Shown here one piece after another: positions 16,322-24,532 of a stretch of DNA of 64,000 bases. Numbering within the stretch: position 1 is the first letter of the stretch; every line of letters begins with the position of its first letter. The position numbers and the translations under genes were made by a program. Origin of the DNA: Streptomyces griseoincarnatus (lineage in GTDB: Bacteria; Actinomycetota; Actinomycetes; Streptomycetales; Streptomycetaceae); the NCBI GenBank assembly GCA_014649575.1, contig BMTH01000016.1, positions 1-64,000 on the forward strand. The letters are read 5' to 3'. A model generated the notes under the pieces. The model saw only the letters and a program-made list of their open reading frames with translations, searched no databases and was not told the DNA's origin.

Positions 16322-17487
16322 TCGGGCAGGGTCAGGGCGGTGTGGGCCGGGCGGGGCCGCGCGGAGGGCAGTGTGTCGAGGGTGCGCAGCCGCGCGTCGC
16401 GCTCTTCCAGGGCCTGGGCCGTGACGGGGAAGAGCGTGGCGCCGCCCTCGTCGACGAGCGCCTGGTTGGCCGTCACGTAGGGGCGCATACGGTGTTCGTA
16501 GGCGGCGAAGGCCGCCGTGTGGTCCCGGTGGGCGGCCAGGGCGTGGGCGAGCACGTAGGCGCCGGACAGCGCGAGGCTGGTGCCCTGCCCGGTGAGGAAG
16601 GACGGGGCGTACGCGGCGTCGCCGACGAGGGCGGCGCGGCCGTGCGTCCAGCGGGGCATGCGGATCTGTCCGGCCGTGTCGAAGAACAGGTCGTCGGTGT
16701 CGCGCACGGCCGCCACCATGCGCGGGATCTCCCAGCCCTCCCCCGCGAACACCCCGGCCACCAGGGCGCGCTGGGCGTCCGGGTCGCGGAGGACGCCGAG
16801 CGGTGGTTCCGGGCGGTGGAAGGTGAGGAAGCCGTGCACTTCGGGGCCGTCGCCGGTGGCGTAGAGGGCGGCGGCCTTCCCCGGGGTGTTCCACAGCACC
16901 AGTTCGCGGTGGAGGTGCGCGGGGTTCGGCAGGGTGAAGAGGGCGAAGCAGTGGCCGAGATAGCGGCGGTGGCGTTCCTCGGGCCCGAACAGGGCGGCGC
17001 GGGTGGCCGAGTGCATGCCGTCCGCGCCGATCACCAGGTCGTACGTGCCCTGGCGCCCGCTGCGGAAGGTGACGTCCACGCCGTGCCCGGCCGGTTCGAA
17101 GCGGGAGACGGAGTCGCCGAAGAGGAACTCCACGTCGTCACGGACCAGCCCGTACAGGGCGTCGGCGAGGTCGCCCCGCCGTATCTCCAGATCGCGGGGC
17201 TCGCCCTCGTCGGCCGGGGCCCGGAGCGTGGCGACGGTGCGGCCGGCGGCGTCGAGGAAGGTGGCGCGCCGGGGGCCGACGTGCGCCTGGCGCAGCCGCG
17301 GCCACAGGCCCATCCGCCGGACCACCTCGGTCGCCGTGCCGCGGATGTCGACGGGGTAGCCGCCGCCGCGCAGGGCGCCGGCCTTCTCCACCACGGTGAC
17401 CGCGAACCCGGCCCGGTGGAGCCAGTACGCGAGGGCGGGTCCGGAGACGCTGGCTCCGGAGATCAGGACGGTGCGCGGGGTGGTCAT
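16264..17487 (-). CDS. FAD-dependent monooxygenase (PHBH-type)
   Basis: 407 residues. The dinucleotide fold is VLISGASVSGPALAYWLHRAG, with the GD motif VIGADGMHSATRAALFG and the second FAD motif HGRAALVGDAAYAPSFLTGQ. This is the fold of aromatic hydroxylases and of tetracycline-modifying TetX-like enzymes; the substrate cannot be read from sequence. The ATG overlaps the stop of the MFS gene upstream (4 bp), so pump and oxygenase are co-translated, a pairing often seen in drug modification and efflux. The 3' end overlaps the convergent response regulator gene by 58 bases. Confidence 0.88.
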   Translation of the reverse strand: MTTPRTVLISGASVSGPALAYWLHRAGFAVTVVEKAGALRGGGYPVDIRGTATEVVRRMGLWPRLRQAHVGPRRATFLDAAGRTVATLRAPADEGEPRDLEIRRGDLADALYGLVRDDVEFLFGDSVSRFEPAGHGVDVTFRSGRQGTYDLVIGADGMHSATRAALFGPEERHRRYLGHCFALFTLPNPAHLHRELVLWNTPGKAAALYATGDGPEVHGFLTFHRPEPPLGVLRDPDAQRALVAGVFAGEGWEIPRMVAAVRDTDDLFFDTAGQIRMPRWTHGRAALVGDAAYAPSFLTGQGTSLALSGAYVLAHALAAHRDHTAAFAAYEHRMRPYVTANQALVDEGGATLFPVTAQALEERDARLRTLDTLPSARPRPAHTALTLPDYEGRPASSSGVTRARPVR

Positions 17488-19169
17488 GAGCGGGTTCCCT
17501 TCTTCGCGGAGGTGTGAGCGGCCTCGGGGGTGTGCGGCGCGGGGAGTGCGGCCTCGGGGGTGTGCGGCACGGAGGCCTGTGCGGTCCCGGGGGTGTGCGG
17601 CGCGGTGGCCTGTGCGGCCCCGGCGGGGTGCGGCACCGAGGCCTGTGCGGCCCCGGGGGTGTGCGGCGCGGTGGCCTGCGCGGCCCCGGGGGTGTGCGCG
17701 GGGCTGACGGGGTGCGCGGGCTCGGTGGTCCGCGAGGACTCGACGGGACGCGCGGACCCGGTGGTGCCCTGGGTCCCGGTGCCACGCGCGACCCTGGTGG
17801 CGCGGACGAGGAGCAGGCCGAGCGCCGCGGTGACGCCGGTGACGGCGAAGCCGGTGGTGAAGGCCGCTTCGGCGGGCACCTTCGTGCCGGCCTCGGTCCC
17901 GGCGGTGAGCAGGGCGCCCGCGATCTGGGTGCCGACGATCACGCCGATCACCCGGGTGACCACGAGCAGGCTGGTGGCGATGCCGGTGTCCCCGGGGTCG
18001 ACGGCGGTGGCGGTGTTGGCCAGCAGCGCGGTGGTGGCGAGGCCCGCGGCGAACGCGGTCAGCGTCTTGGCGAGGGCGAGCTGCCAGGCGGAGTCGTGCT
18101 GGGCCGCCAGCCCGAACATGGCGGCGGCGGTGGCGAGGACGGCCACGACGACCACGGCACGGGCACCGAACCGTCGGGCGGCGACCCCGCCGACCGCGTC
18201 GCTCATGGCCCCGGCGATCGCGCCGGGCAGCAGGTAGAGACCGATGTCCGTGGTGTCGGCGTCGAAGCCGTAGCCGTCGCCCGACACGGCGAGGAGCTGC
18301 GGCAGCAGCAGGGTGACCATGCCGAGGGTGATGGTGACGAGCAGCGTGAGCAGGCCCGCCTGCCACATCGCGGGCCGGGCGAGCATGCGCAGGTCGACCA
18401 TCGGGGAGACGGCCCTGCGCTCGACGCGCACCCAGGCGGTGGCGAGCACGGCCACGAGCACGAGCAACGCGCCCGCGGCGAGGGGCGGAAGACCGCCGCC
18501 GGTCAGCAGGACGAGGCCGAGCACGAAGGCGAGCAGGGTGGCGCTCAGCAGGATGACGCCGGGCCAGTCGATCCGCTCGCCCTGCCGGACCGGTTCGTCG
18601 GACGGCATCAGCCGCGCCACGAAGACGGCCGCCGCGACGACCACGAGGGTGGGCAGCACGAACATCCAGTGCCAGGACAGGTGCTCCGCGATCAGTCCGG
18701 CACCGAGCATGCCGAGCATGCCGCCGCCGGTGAACAGGGCGACGACCACGCCGATGGCCGCCTGGGTGCGTCCGGCCGGCAGATGGGCGCGGACCAGGAT
18801 GAAGGACAGCGGGAGCACGCCGACCATGGCTCCCTGGAGGACCTGCCCGACCAGCAGCACCGGCAGTCCGGGGGCCAGCCCGGCCAGCAGCCCGCCGGCC
18901 GCGACGACGGCCATCAGCCGCATCAGCACGCGTTTGCCGCCGTAGCGGTCACCGAGCTTCCCGGCGACGGGGGTGAGGACCGCGCCGGTGACGAGCAGGG
19001 TGTTGGCGACCAGCGCGCCCTCGGAGGGGCCGAGCCCCAGCTCACGCTGGAGCAGCGGGAGCGCGGGCTCCACCACGGACTGGAGCGCGCCCAGGGCGAG
19101 CGCCAGCACCCCGAGGGCGGCGATCGCGGGCCGCGGTAGACGCGGCGGAGGGAGCAGGGTGTCGGACAT
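17484..19169 (-). CDS. MFS drug transporter (DHA2 type) with repetitive C-terminal tail
   Basis: 561 residues. About 14 membrane helices, with the family motif GKLGDRYGGKRVLM between helices 2 and 3 and a second-half start near residue 235. The last 85 residues are cytoplasmic and consist of six or so 11-residue units of the form HTPGAAQA(S/T)(V/A)P, ending in KKGTRS. Such a tail is not needed for transport and is unusual. ATG follows AACGGGACG. It is the first gene of a two-gene operon with the FAD monooxygenase and is divergent from the small membrane protein across a promoter with two TTGAAC palindromes. Confidence 0.87.
   Translation of the reverse strand: MSDTLLPPPRLPRPAIAALGVLALALGALQSVVEPALPLLQRELGLGPSEGALVANTLLVTGAVLTPVAGKLGDRYGGKRVLMRLMAVVAAGGLLAGLAPGLPVLLVGQVLQGAMVGVLPLSFILVRAHLPAGRTQAAIGVVVALFTGGGMLGMLGAGLIAEHLSWHWMFVLPTLVVVAAAVFVARLMPSDEPVRQGERIDWPGVILLSATLLAFVLGLVLLTGGGLPPLAAGALLVLVAVLATAWVRVERRAVSPMVDLRMLARPAMWQAGLLTLLVTITLGMVTLLLPQLLAVSGDGYGFDADTTDIGLYLLPGAIAGAMSDAVGGVAARRFGARAVVVVAVLATAAAMFGLAAQHDSAWQLALAKTLTAFAAGLATTALLANTATAVDPGDTGIATSLLVVTRVIGVIVGTQIAGALLTAGTEAGTKVPAEAAFTTGFAVTGVTAALGLLLVRATRVARGTGTQGTTGSARPVESSRTTEPAHPVSPAHTPGAAQATAPHTPGAAQASVPHPAGAAQATAPHTPGTAQASVPHTPEAALPAPHTPEAAHTSAKKGTRS
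17520..17700. repeat. 33-bp tandem repeats encoding the MFS tail
   Basis: On the given strand, repeated gtgtgcggcgcggtggcctg-like units spaced about 33 bases apart with small variations. In-frame for the transporter, so copy number can change without a frameshift. Confidence 0.7.
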
Positions 19170-19329
19170 GGACGTCCCGTTCTCGTAGGGGTCGGTGAGC
19201 ACGTCCCACAGTTCCGTCCGGCGGCCCCCACGGGCATCGTCGCCCGTCACCGTCTTCACCTGGTGCGCGCGCACCGGTCGGGCCGCCGTCCTGGTGCCGG
19301 GAGACGACACGGGCCGCCGACGCAAGGAG

Positions 19330-19388
19330 TTGAACATGTTCAAAAGGAGGCGCTACAGTCATCCCGTCAGCGTTTTGAACGCGTTCAA
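19330..19388. promoter_or_regulatory. Double palindromic operator and promoter
   Basis: Two perfect 14-bp palindromes, TTGAACATGTTCAA at 19330-19343 and TTGAACGCGTTCAA at 19375-19388, with centres 45 bp apart. The first supplies a -35 (TTGAAC), with TACAGT at 19354-19359 after an 18-bp spacer; the second covers the transcript start or early leader. The layout is that of a repressed promoter for the rightward operon and possibly for the divergent MFS gene. The TetR regulator at the end of the rightward operon is the obvious candidate binder. Confidence 0.75.
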
Positions 19389-19401
19389 GAAGGGGTGGGG
19401 C

Positions 19402-19809
19402 ATGGACCGCACCGTCATCGCCTACGTCATCTACCTGGTCGTCAGCATCGGACTGACCGTCTGGGTGGCCCGCACGCTCAGCCGCAACGGGCGGGTCTTC
19501 CTCGCCGACGTGCTGCACGGCAACGAGAAGCTCGCGGACGCCGTCAACCACCTCCTGGTGGTCGGCTTCTACCTGGTGAACCTCGGCTTCGTCGCCCTCT
19601 ACCTGAGCGACGACGACACCGTCTCCGACACCCGCGGCGTCTTCGAGGCGCTCTCCACCAAGCTGGGCGTGGTGCTGCTGGTCCTGGGCGTGATGCACCT
19701 GGCCAACGTGTACGTGCTGAACCGCATCCGGCGGCGCGGGGTGATGGAGCGGGAGCAGAACCCGCCGGTGCCCCCGCAGGGCTGGACCGTCCCGGCGGCC
19801 CAGGCGTGA
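19402..19809 (+). CDS. Small integral membrane protein
   Basis: 135 residues, three membrane helices (VIAYVIYLVVSIGLTVWVA; LLVVGFYLVNLGFVALYL; LGVVLLVLGVMHLANVYVL) and a short polar tail. No family was recognised. First gene of an operon with a DCC-type protein, whose GTG overlaps its stop by four bases, and a TetR regulator. ATG is preceded by AAGGGGTGGGG. Regulated by the double palindrome just upstream. Confidence 0.8.
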   Translation: MDRTVIAYVIYLVVSIGLTVWVARTLSRNGRVFLADVLHGNEKLADAVNHLLVVGFYLVNLGFVALYLSDDDTVSDTRGVFEALSTKLGVVLLVLGVMHLANVYVLNRIRRRGVMEREQNPPVPPQGWTVPAAQA

Positions 19810-20393
19810 ACGCGGTCGCCGGCGGGCCGACGCCCCCGGGGGCGCGGGGAACTGCGCGCCCAGCCCCCGACGGGCCGCACCGGGCGTACGACACCGCGAG
19901 GCACCCCCTCGGCCGCGAGTACGACGCCGGCCGCGTCCCGCTCCGCAGGCTGACCGTGCTGTACGACGCGGACTGCCCCCTGTGCACGTATGTCCGCGAC
20001 TGGCTCATCAAGCGGCCCCAGCTCGTCCCCCTGGGGTTCGTCCCGGCGGGGTCACCCGCAGCCCGGACCCGCTTCCCCGGCCTCGACCACGGGTCCACCC
20101 TGTCCGAGATCACCGTGGTCGGGGACGGCGGGCAGGTGTACCGGGGCGCGGCCGCCTGGATCGTCACCCTGTGGGCGCTGCGCGACCACCGGCGGCTGGC
20201 GCACCGGCTGAGCACCCCCTCCGGGATGCGGTTCGCCAAGGGCGCGGTGCTGGCCGCCGCCAAGTGGCGCGGGGAAACGGCGTCGGGGGGCGGCCGGGTG
20301 CACCGCCGGGCCGACGGGTGGACGTACGACCCGCGTGACGGCTGGCACCACACCCCGCCCGGCTGCGGCTCCGAGGCCTGCGCCGCCCCGTAG
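19806..20393 (+). CDS. DCC1/DUF393-type thiol-disulfide protein
   Basis: 195 residues. After about 45 poorly ordered residues the core begins LTVLYDADCPLCTYVRDWL, giving the family signature DxxCPLC with a thioredoxin-like CxxC. The middle (SEITVVGDGGQVYRGAAAWI) follows the DCC1 pattern, and the C-terminal 40 residues are charged. The family is inferred to have redox activity; no substrate is known. Translationally coupled to the small membrane protein. The pairing suggests a membrane-linked redox function, which is inference. Confidence 0.85.
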   Translation: MNAVAGGPTPPGARGTARPAPDGPHRAYDTARHPLGREYDAGRVPLRRLTVLYDADCPLCTYVRDWLIKRPQLVPLGFVPAGSPAARTRFPGLDHGSTLSEITVVGDGGQVYRGAAAWIVTLWALRDHRRLAHRLSTPSGMRFAKGAVLAAAKWRGETASGGGRVHRRADGWTYDPRDGWHHTPPGCGSEACAAP

Positions 20394-20423
20394 CCCGGGT
20401 GGCGGACGTTAGGCTCTGTTCCC

Positions 20424-21218
20424 GTGCCCGCGAAGAACGACGGCCCCGACCCCGGCGCCCACCTCAGCAAGTCCGAGCAGACCCGCGCCCTGATCCTGGA
20501 GACCGCCATGCGGCTGTTCCAGGAGCGCGGCTACGACCGGACCACCATGCGGGCGATCGCCAAGGAGGCCGGGGTCTCCGTCGGCAACGCGTACTACTAC
20601 TTCGAGGGCAAGGAACACCTGATCCAGGGGTTCTACGACCGGATCGCCGCCGAGCACCAGGTTGCGGTCCGGGACGTGCTCGCCCGGGAGACCGACCTGG
20701 AGGCCCGCCTCGCCGGCGTGCTGAAGGCGTGGCTGGACATCGCCACGCCGTACCACGAGTTCGCGGTGCAGTTCTTCAAGAACGCCGCCGACCCGGACAG
20801 CCCGCTCAGCCCCTTCTCGCCCGAGTCGGAGCACGCGCGCGAGGAGGCGATCAGCGTGCACCGGGCGGTGCTGGCCGGGACGAGGACCAAGGTGCCCGAG
20901 GAACTGCGGGACATCCTGCCCGAGTTGATGTGGCTGTCCCAGATGGGGCTGTGCCTGTACTGGATCTTCGACCGCACCGAGGGCCGCGAACGCAGCTACC
21001 GGCTCGCCGAGCGCGGTGCCCGGCTCACCGCGCGGGGCGTCGCCCTGGCCCGGTTCCGGGTGCTGCGGCCGCTGGTGCGGGACGTGCACGAGCTGTTCAC
21101 GGAGTTCCTGCCCGGAATGACCCGGGCGCTGCCCGACCCCGCCGGCCGGAGGAACTCCGGCCGGCGGGGCGAGGGCGCGGGGGACGACGGGGAGAAGCGC
21201 CTCGGCGACGACGGCTGA
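20424..21218 (+). CDS. TetR-family transcriptional regulator
   Basis: 264 residues. The N-terminal helix-turn-helix is ILETAMRLFQERGYDRTTMR, then AIAKEAGVSVGNAYYYFEGK, typical TetR. The ligand domain follows, and the C-terminus ends in a Gly/Asp/Arg tail. GTG start: TAGGCT lies eight bases upstream and no ribosome site is visible, suggesting an additional leaderless promoter inside the operon. It is third in the operon behind the TTGAAC palindromes and convergent with an MMPL transporter gene. Autoregulation through the palindromes is likely but inferred. Confidence 0.9.
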   Translation: MPAKNDGPDPGAHLSKSEQTRALILETAMRLFQERGYDRTTMRAIAKEAGVSVGNAYYYFEGKEHLIQGFYDRIAAEHQVAVRDVLARETDLEARLAGVLKAWLDIATPYHEFAVQFFKNAADPDSPLSPFSPESEHAREEAISVHRAVLAGTRTKVPEELRDILPELMWLSQMGLCLYWIFDRTEGRERSYRLAERGARLTARGVALARFRVLRPLVRDVHELFTEFLPGMTRALPDPAGRRNSGRRGEGAGDDGEKRLGDDG

Positions 21219-21253
21219 CCTCCCCGTCGGCCGTCCCCGTCGGGCCGTCTCCG

Positions 21254-23689
21254 TCAGCTGACGGCGTCCACCCCGCCGGGCGTCAGCTCCACGTCGTGGA
21301 CGAGCGGCCCCTCCCCCACGGTCACGTGCGCCGCCCGCGCCCCGTGCGGCGAGGCCGACACCGCCAGCAGATAGGTGCCCGGCGACGGGACCGCCACGAC
21401 GTACGCCCCGTCCGCCAGGGACGCCACCCGGTCCAGTTGACGGCCGCCGGGGGTGAGCAGCGTGACGGCCGCGCCCCGCACCGGCTCGCCCTCCGGGGTG
21501 CGCACGAAGCCGTGCACCACCGAGGCGGCCCCGTCCACGGCCTTCTCCTCCGGCGCGGGTGCCGGCGGACCGTCGTCGTCCTCCTCCTTCGGCTCGACCG
21601 CCAGGTGCGGCAGCCGCTTCTCCAGCCCGGCCGGGAGCCACCAGTTGGCCCGCCCCAGCAGATGCATCACCGCCGGGACCAGCGCGGTGCGCAGCACGAA
21701 CGCGTCCAGCGCGACCGCTGCGGCCAGTCCCACGCCGGCCATGGCGGCGCCGTAGTCGCCGCTGAGCACGAAGGCGAGGAAGACGCAGACCATGATGAGG
21801 GCGGCGGAGTTGATGACCCGGCTGGTCTCCGCCAGTCCGACCCGCACCGCGCGGGCGTTGTCCCGGGTGTGCACCCACTCCTCGTGCATCCGGCTCACCA
21901 GGAACACCTGGTAGTCCATGGAGAGCCCGAACAGCAGCGACAGCATGATGATCGGCAGGAACGACGCGATCGGGCCCTCCGTGCCGAGCCCCAGCACGTC
22001 CAGGCCGACGCCCCACTGGAACACCATGACCAGCACGCCGAACGAGGCCGCCGCCGCGAGCAGGTTCATCACGGCGGCCGTCAGCGGCACCACCAGGGAG
22101 CGGAACGCGAGCAGCAGGAGCAGGAAGCCAAGACCGATGATCGTGCCGACGAAGAGGGGGAGCCGGTCGCCGGTCACCGAGGCGAAGTCCTTGGACACCG
22201 CCGTCACACCGCCGACGTGCGCCTGAACGCCCGCCGCGGGGATGACGTCCTCGCGCAGGGTGTCGATCAGCCGGTCCGTCTCCACGTCCTGCGGGGAGGT
22301 GGTGGGCACGACCTGGATGACGCTGACCCCGTTCGCGGGCGGGGCCGCCGCCACCTGGGCGACGCCCTCGGTGTCCTCGACCGCCTTGACGAGTCCGGTG
22401 GGCGCCTCGCCGTCCACGACCACCTGGAGCGGGCCGTTGAAGCCGGGACCGAAGCCCTCGGCCAGCAGGTCGTAGGCCTTGCGGGTGGTGGTCGAGGCGT
22501 CGTCGTTGCCCTGGTCCACGGTGCCCAGACGCAGCGACAGCAGCGGCACCGCGAGCGCGGCCATCAGCACCACCGCCACGGCGGCCACCGCGCGCGGCCT
22601 GCGCTGCACGGTCGCCGACCAGCGCACGGCGAGACCACTCACCTGCTCGCCCTTCGTCTCCGAAGCCGCGAGCCGGCGGCGCTGACGGCGGCTGAGCACC
22701 CGGTGCCCCAGCACACCGAGGAGGGCGGGCAGCAGGGTGATCGCGGCGAGCACGCTGAGCACCACCGTCAGGGAGGTGCCGATGACGACGCCGTCCAGGA
22801 ACCGCAGGTTGGTCACCAGCATCCCGGCGAGCGCGATGCACACCGTGCCGCCCGCGAACAGCACCGCCCGGCCCGAGGTGTTGAGCGCGGCGACCGCGGC
22901 CTCCTCCGGGTCCTTGCCGCTCAGGATGCCCTTCCGGTGCCGGGTGACGATGAACAGGGCGTAGTCGATGCCGACGCCCAGACCGATCAACGTGGCGAGC
23001 AGCGAGGCCAGTTCGGGGACGTCGGTGACATGGCTGATCAGCTGCGTGCCGAACATGCCGCCCGCGACGCCGAACACGGCGACCACGATCGGCAACAGCA
23101 TCGCGAACACCGACCCGAACGCCAGGAACAGCACCACGGCAGCCGCGAGGATGCCGACCAGTTCGGCCGTGCCCGTCGGCGGCTCCTGGACCCGGGTGAT
23201 GGCCTGGCCGCCGAGCTCCACCTGGAGCCCGTCACCGGCCGCCGCCCGCGCCGTGTCGACCACGTCCTGCACCAGCGCCTTCGGCACCGCGTCCGCCTGC
23301 TCGGCGAACGTCACCTGCGCGTAGGCGATCCGCCCGTCCTCGCTGATCTGCGCCGCGCCCCGCTCGTCGTAGGGCCCGGCGACCGCGCCGACGCCCTCCA
23401 TGCGCCCGATCTCCGCGAGCGCGTCCTCCATCCGGGAGCGCACCGCCGCGTCGCGCACGGTGCCCTCGTCGGTCTTCCACACCACGGTGTCCGTGTCCCC
23501 GGCGCGCTCCGGGAAGGCCTTGCGCATCAGGTCGTAGGCCCGCTTGGAGTCCGTGTCCGGGAGGGAGAAGACCTCCGCGTAGTTCGTGCCCGCGCTGCTC
23601 GCCGTCACGCCCAGTCCGAACAGCGCCCCCACCCACAGCACCAGGACCACCAGCCGATGCCGATAGCACCAGCGTGCCAATACCGCCAC
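21254..23689 (-). CDS. MMPL/RND-family exporter with C-terminal Ig-like domain
   Basis: 811 residues. Twelve membrane helices in two halves, each with a large extracytoplasmic loop after the first helix; GVGIDYALFIVTRHRKG and FGLSMDYQVFLVSRMHEE carry the paired Asp-Tyr signature of MMPL proton relays. Residues about 725-811 form an extra beta domain (VVHGFVRTPEGEPVRGAAVT, DGAYVVAVPSPGTYLL) resembling carboxypeptidase-regulatory or Cna-B folds. Members export lipids, pigments or drugs. GTG has GGAG seven bases upstream. Divergent from an OmpR-type two-component system, which may control it. Confidence 0.9.
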   Translation of the reverse strand: MAVLARWCYRHRLVVLVLWVGALFGLGVTASSAGTNYAEVFSLPDTDSKRAYDLMRKAFPERAGDTDTVVWKTDEGTVRDAAVRSRMEDALAEIGRMEGVGAVAGPYDERGAAQISEDGRIAYAQVTFAEQADAVPKALVQDVVDTARAAAGDGLQVELGGQAITRVQEPPTGTAELVGILAAAVVLFLAFGSVFAMLLPIVVAVFGVAGGMFGTQLISHVTDVPELASLLATLIGLGVGIDYALFIVTRHRKGILSGKDPEEAAVAALNTSGRAVLFAGGTVCIALAGMLVTNLRFLDGVVIGTSLTVVLSVLAAITLLPALLGVLGHRVLSRRQRRRLAASETKGEQVSGLAVRWSATVQRRPRAVAAVAVVLMAALAVPLLSLRLGTVDQGNDDASTTTRKAYDLLAEGFGPGFNGPLQVVVDGEAPTGLVKAVEDTEGVAQVAAAPPANGVSVIQVVPTTSPQDVETDRLIDTLREDVIPAAGVQAHVGGVTAVSKDFASVTGDRLPLFVGTIIGLGFLLLLLAFRSLVVPLTAAVMNLLAAAASFGVLVMVFQWGVGLDVLGLGTEGPIASFLPIIMLSLLFGLSMDYQVFLVSRMHEEWVHTRDNARAVRVGLAETSRVINSAALIMVCVFLAFVLSGDYGAAMAGVGLAAAVALDAFVLRTALVPAVMHLLGRANWWLPAGLEKRLPHLAVEPKEEDDDGPPAPAPEEKAVDGAASVVHGFVRTPEGEPVRGAAVTLLTPGGRQLDRVASLADGAYVVAVPSPGTYLLAVSASPHGARAAHVTVGEGPLVHDVELTPGGVDAVS

Positions 23690-23779
23690 GTGTCCGCTCC
23701 TTCGTCGCTCCGTCGGTCCCCCGGGTCCTGGCGTCAGAATCGGCGGCGGCGCCCGCCCGGGGACACGACTCGCCCGGGA

Positions 23780-23842
23780 CTCTCAAGGAACTCCAAAGCG
23801 ACAACCGGCACTTCGCCGGACGGTCACGCCGATACTGGGGAC
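23780..23842. promoter_or_regulatory. MMPL / response-regulator intergenic promoter region
   Basis: CTCAAGGAA and CTCCAAAGC lie back to back at 23782-23799, a weak direct repeat of the type OmpR regulators bind. GATACT at 23831-23836 stands six bases before the regulator ATG and fits a leaderless start. Confidence 0.4.
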
Positions 23843-24532
23843 ATGACGACAGCTCCCGGCACCGTGCTCGTCGTGGAGGACGAGGAGAGCATCGCGGACG
23901 TCCTCGCGATCGCGCTGCGCTACCACCGCTTCGAGGTCATGACCGCGGGCACGGTCCGCGAGGCGCTCGCCCTCACCGAGCACACCCGGCCCGACTGCGC
24001 CCTGCTCGACGTGATGCTGCCGGACGGCGACGGCCGCGCCCTCGGCCGCGAGCTGCGCGAGCGCAGGCCGGAGACGGCGCTGGTGTTCCTCACCGCGCGG
24101 GACGCCCCGGCCGAGATCGTGGGGGCGCTCGGCTTCGGCGACGACTACATCACCAAGCCGTTCAACATCGACGAGGTGGTCGCCCGCATCACGGCCGTGC
24201 TGCGCCGTACCCGCCCCGCCGACGTGCTGCCGCAGCGGGCGCCGCTGCGCCACGGCGACCTGGAGCTGGACGAGACGACGTACTCGGTGCGCCGCGCGGG
24301 CCGCAGCGTCGAGCTCACCCCGACCGAGTACGCGCTGCTGCGCTTCCTGGTGCGCAACGCGGGCCGGGTCGTGCCCAAGGAGCAACTGCTGCGGCACGTC
24401 TGGCAGTACGAGCACGTCCCGCAGGAGTCGACCGTCGTGGAGACCTACATCAGCTATCTGCGGCGCAAGCTGGACACCCTCGGCCCGCCGGTCATCACCA
24501 CCCGGCGCGGCGTCGGGTACGGGCTGACGTGA
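23843..24532 (+). CDS. OmpR-family response regulator
   Basis: 229 residues. Receiver domain with VVEDEES acidic pocket, phospho-acceptor Asp56 (ALLDVMLPDGDG), LTAR and the Lys of DYITKPFN. The C-terminal winged helix has VELTPTEYALLRFLVRNAGR, then VVETYISYLRRKLD and TTRRGVGYGL. The stop overlaps the GTG of its kinase (GTGA). It is divergent from the MMPL exporter gene. No clear ribosome site; likely leaderless. Confidence 0.95.
   Translation: MTTAPGTVLVVEDEESIADVLAIALRYHRFEVMTAGTVREALALTEHTRPDCALLDVMLPDGDGRALGRELRERRPETALVFLTARDAPAEIVGALGFGDDYITKPFNIDEVVARITAVLRRTRPADVLPQRAPLRHGDLELDETTYSVRRAGRSVELTPTEYALLRFLVRNAGRVVPKEQLLRHVWQYEHVPQESTVVETYISYLRRKLDTLGPPVITTRRGVGYGLT

Noticed and set aside
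17488..18366. Extended reading frame upstream of the FAD monooxygenase start
   Set aside because: It is a shadow of the MFS gene, rich in Arg/His; the FAD-binding motif begins right after the ATG at 17487.
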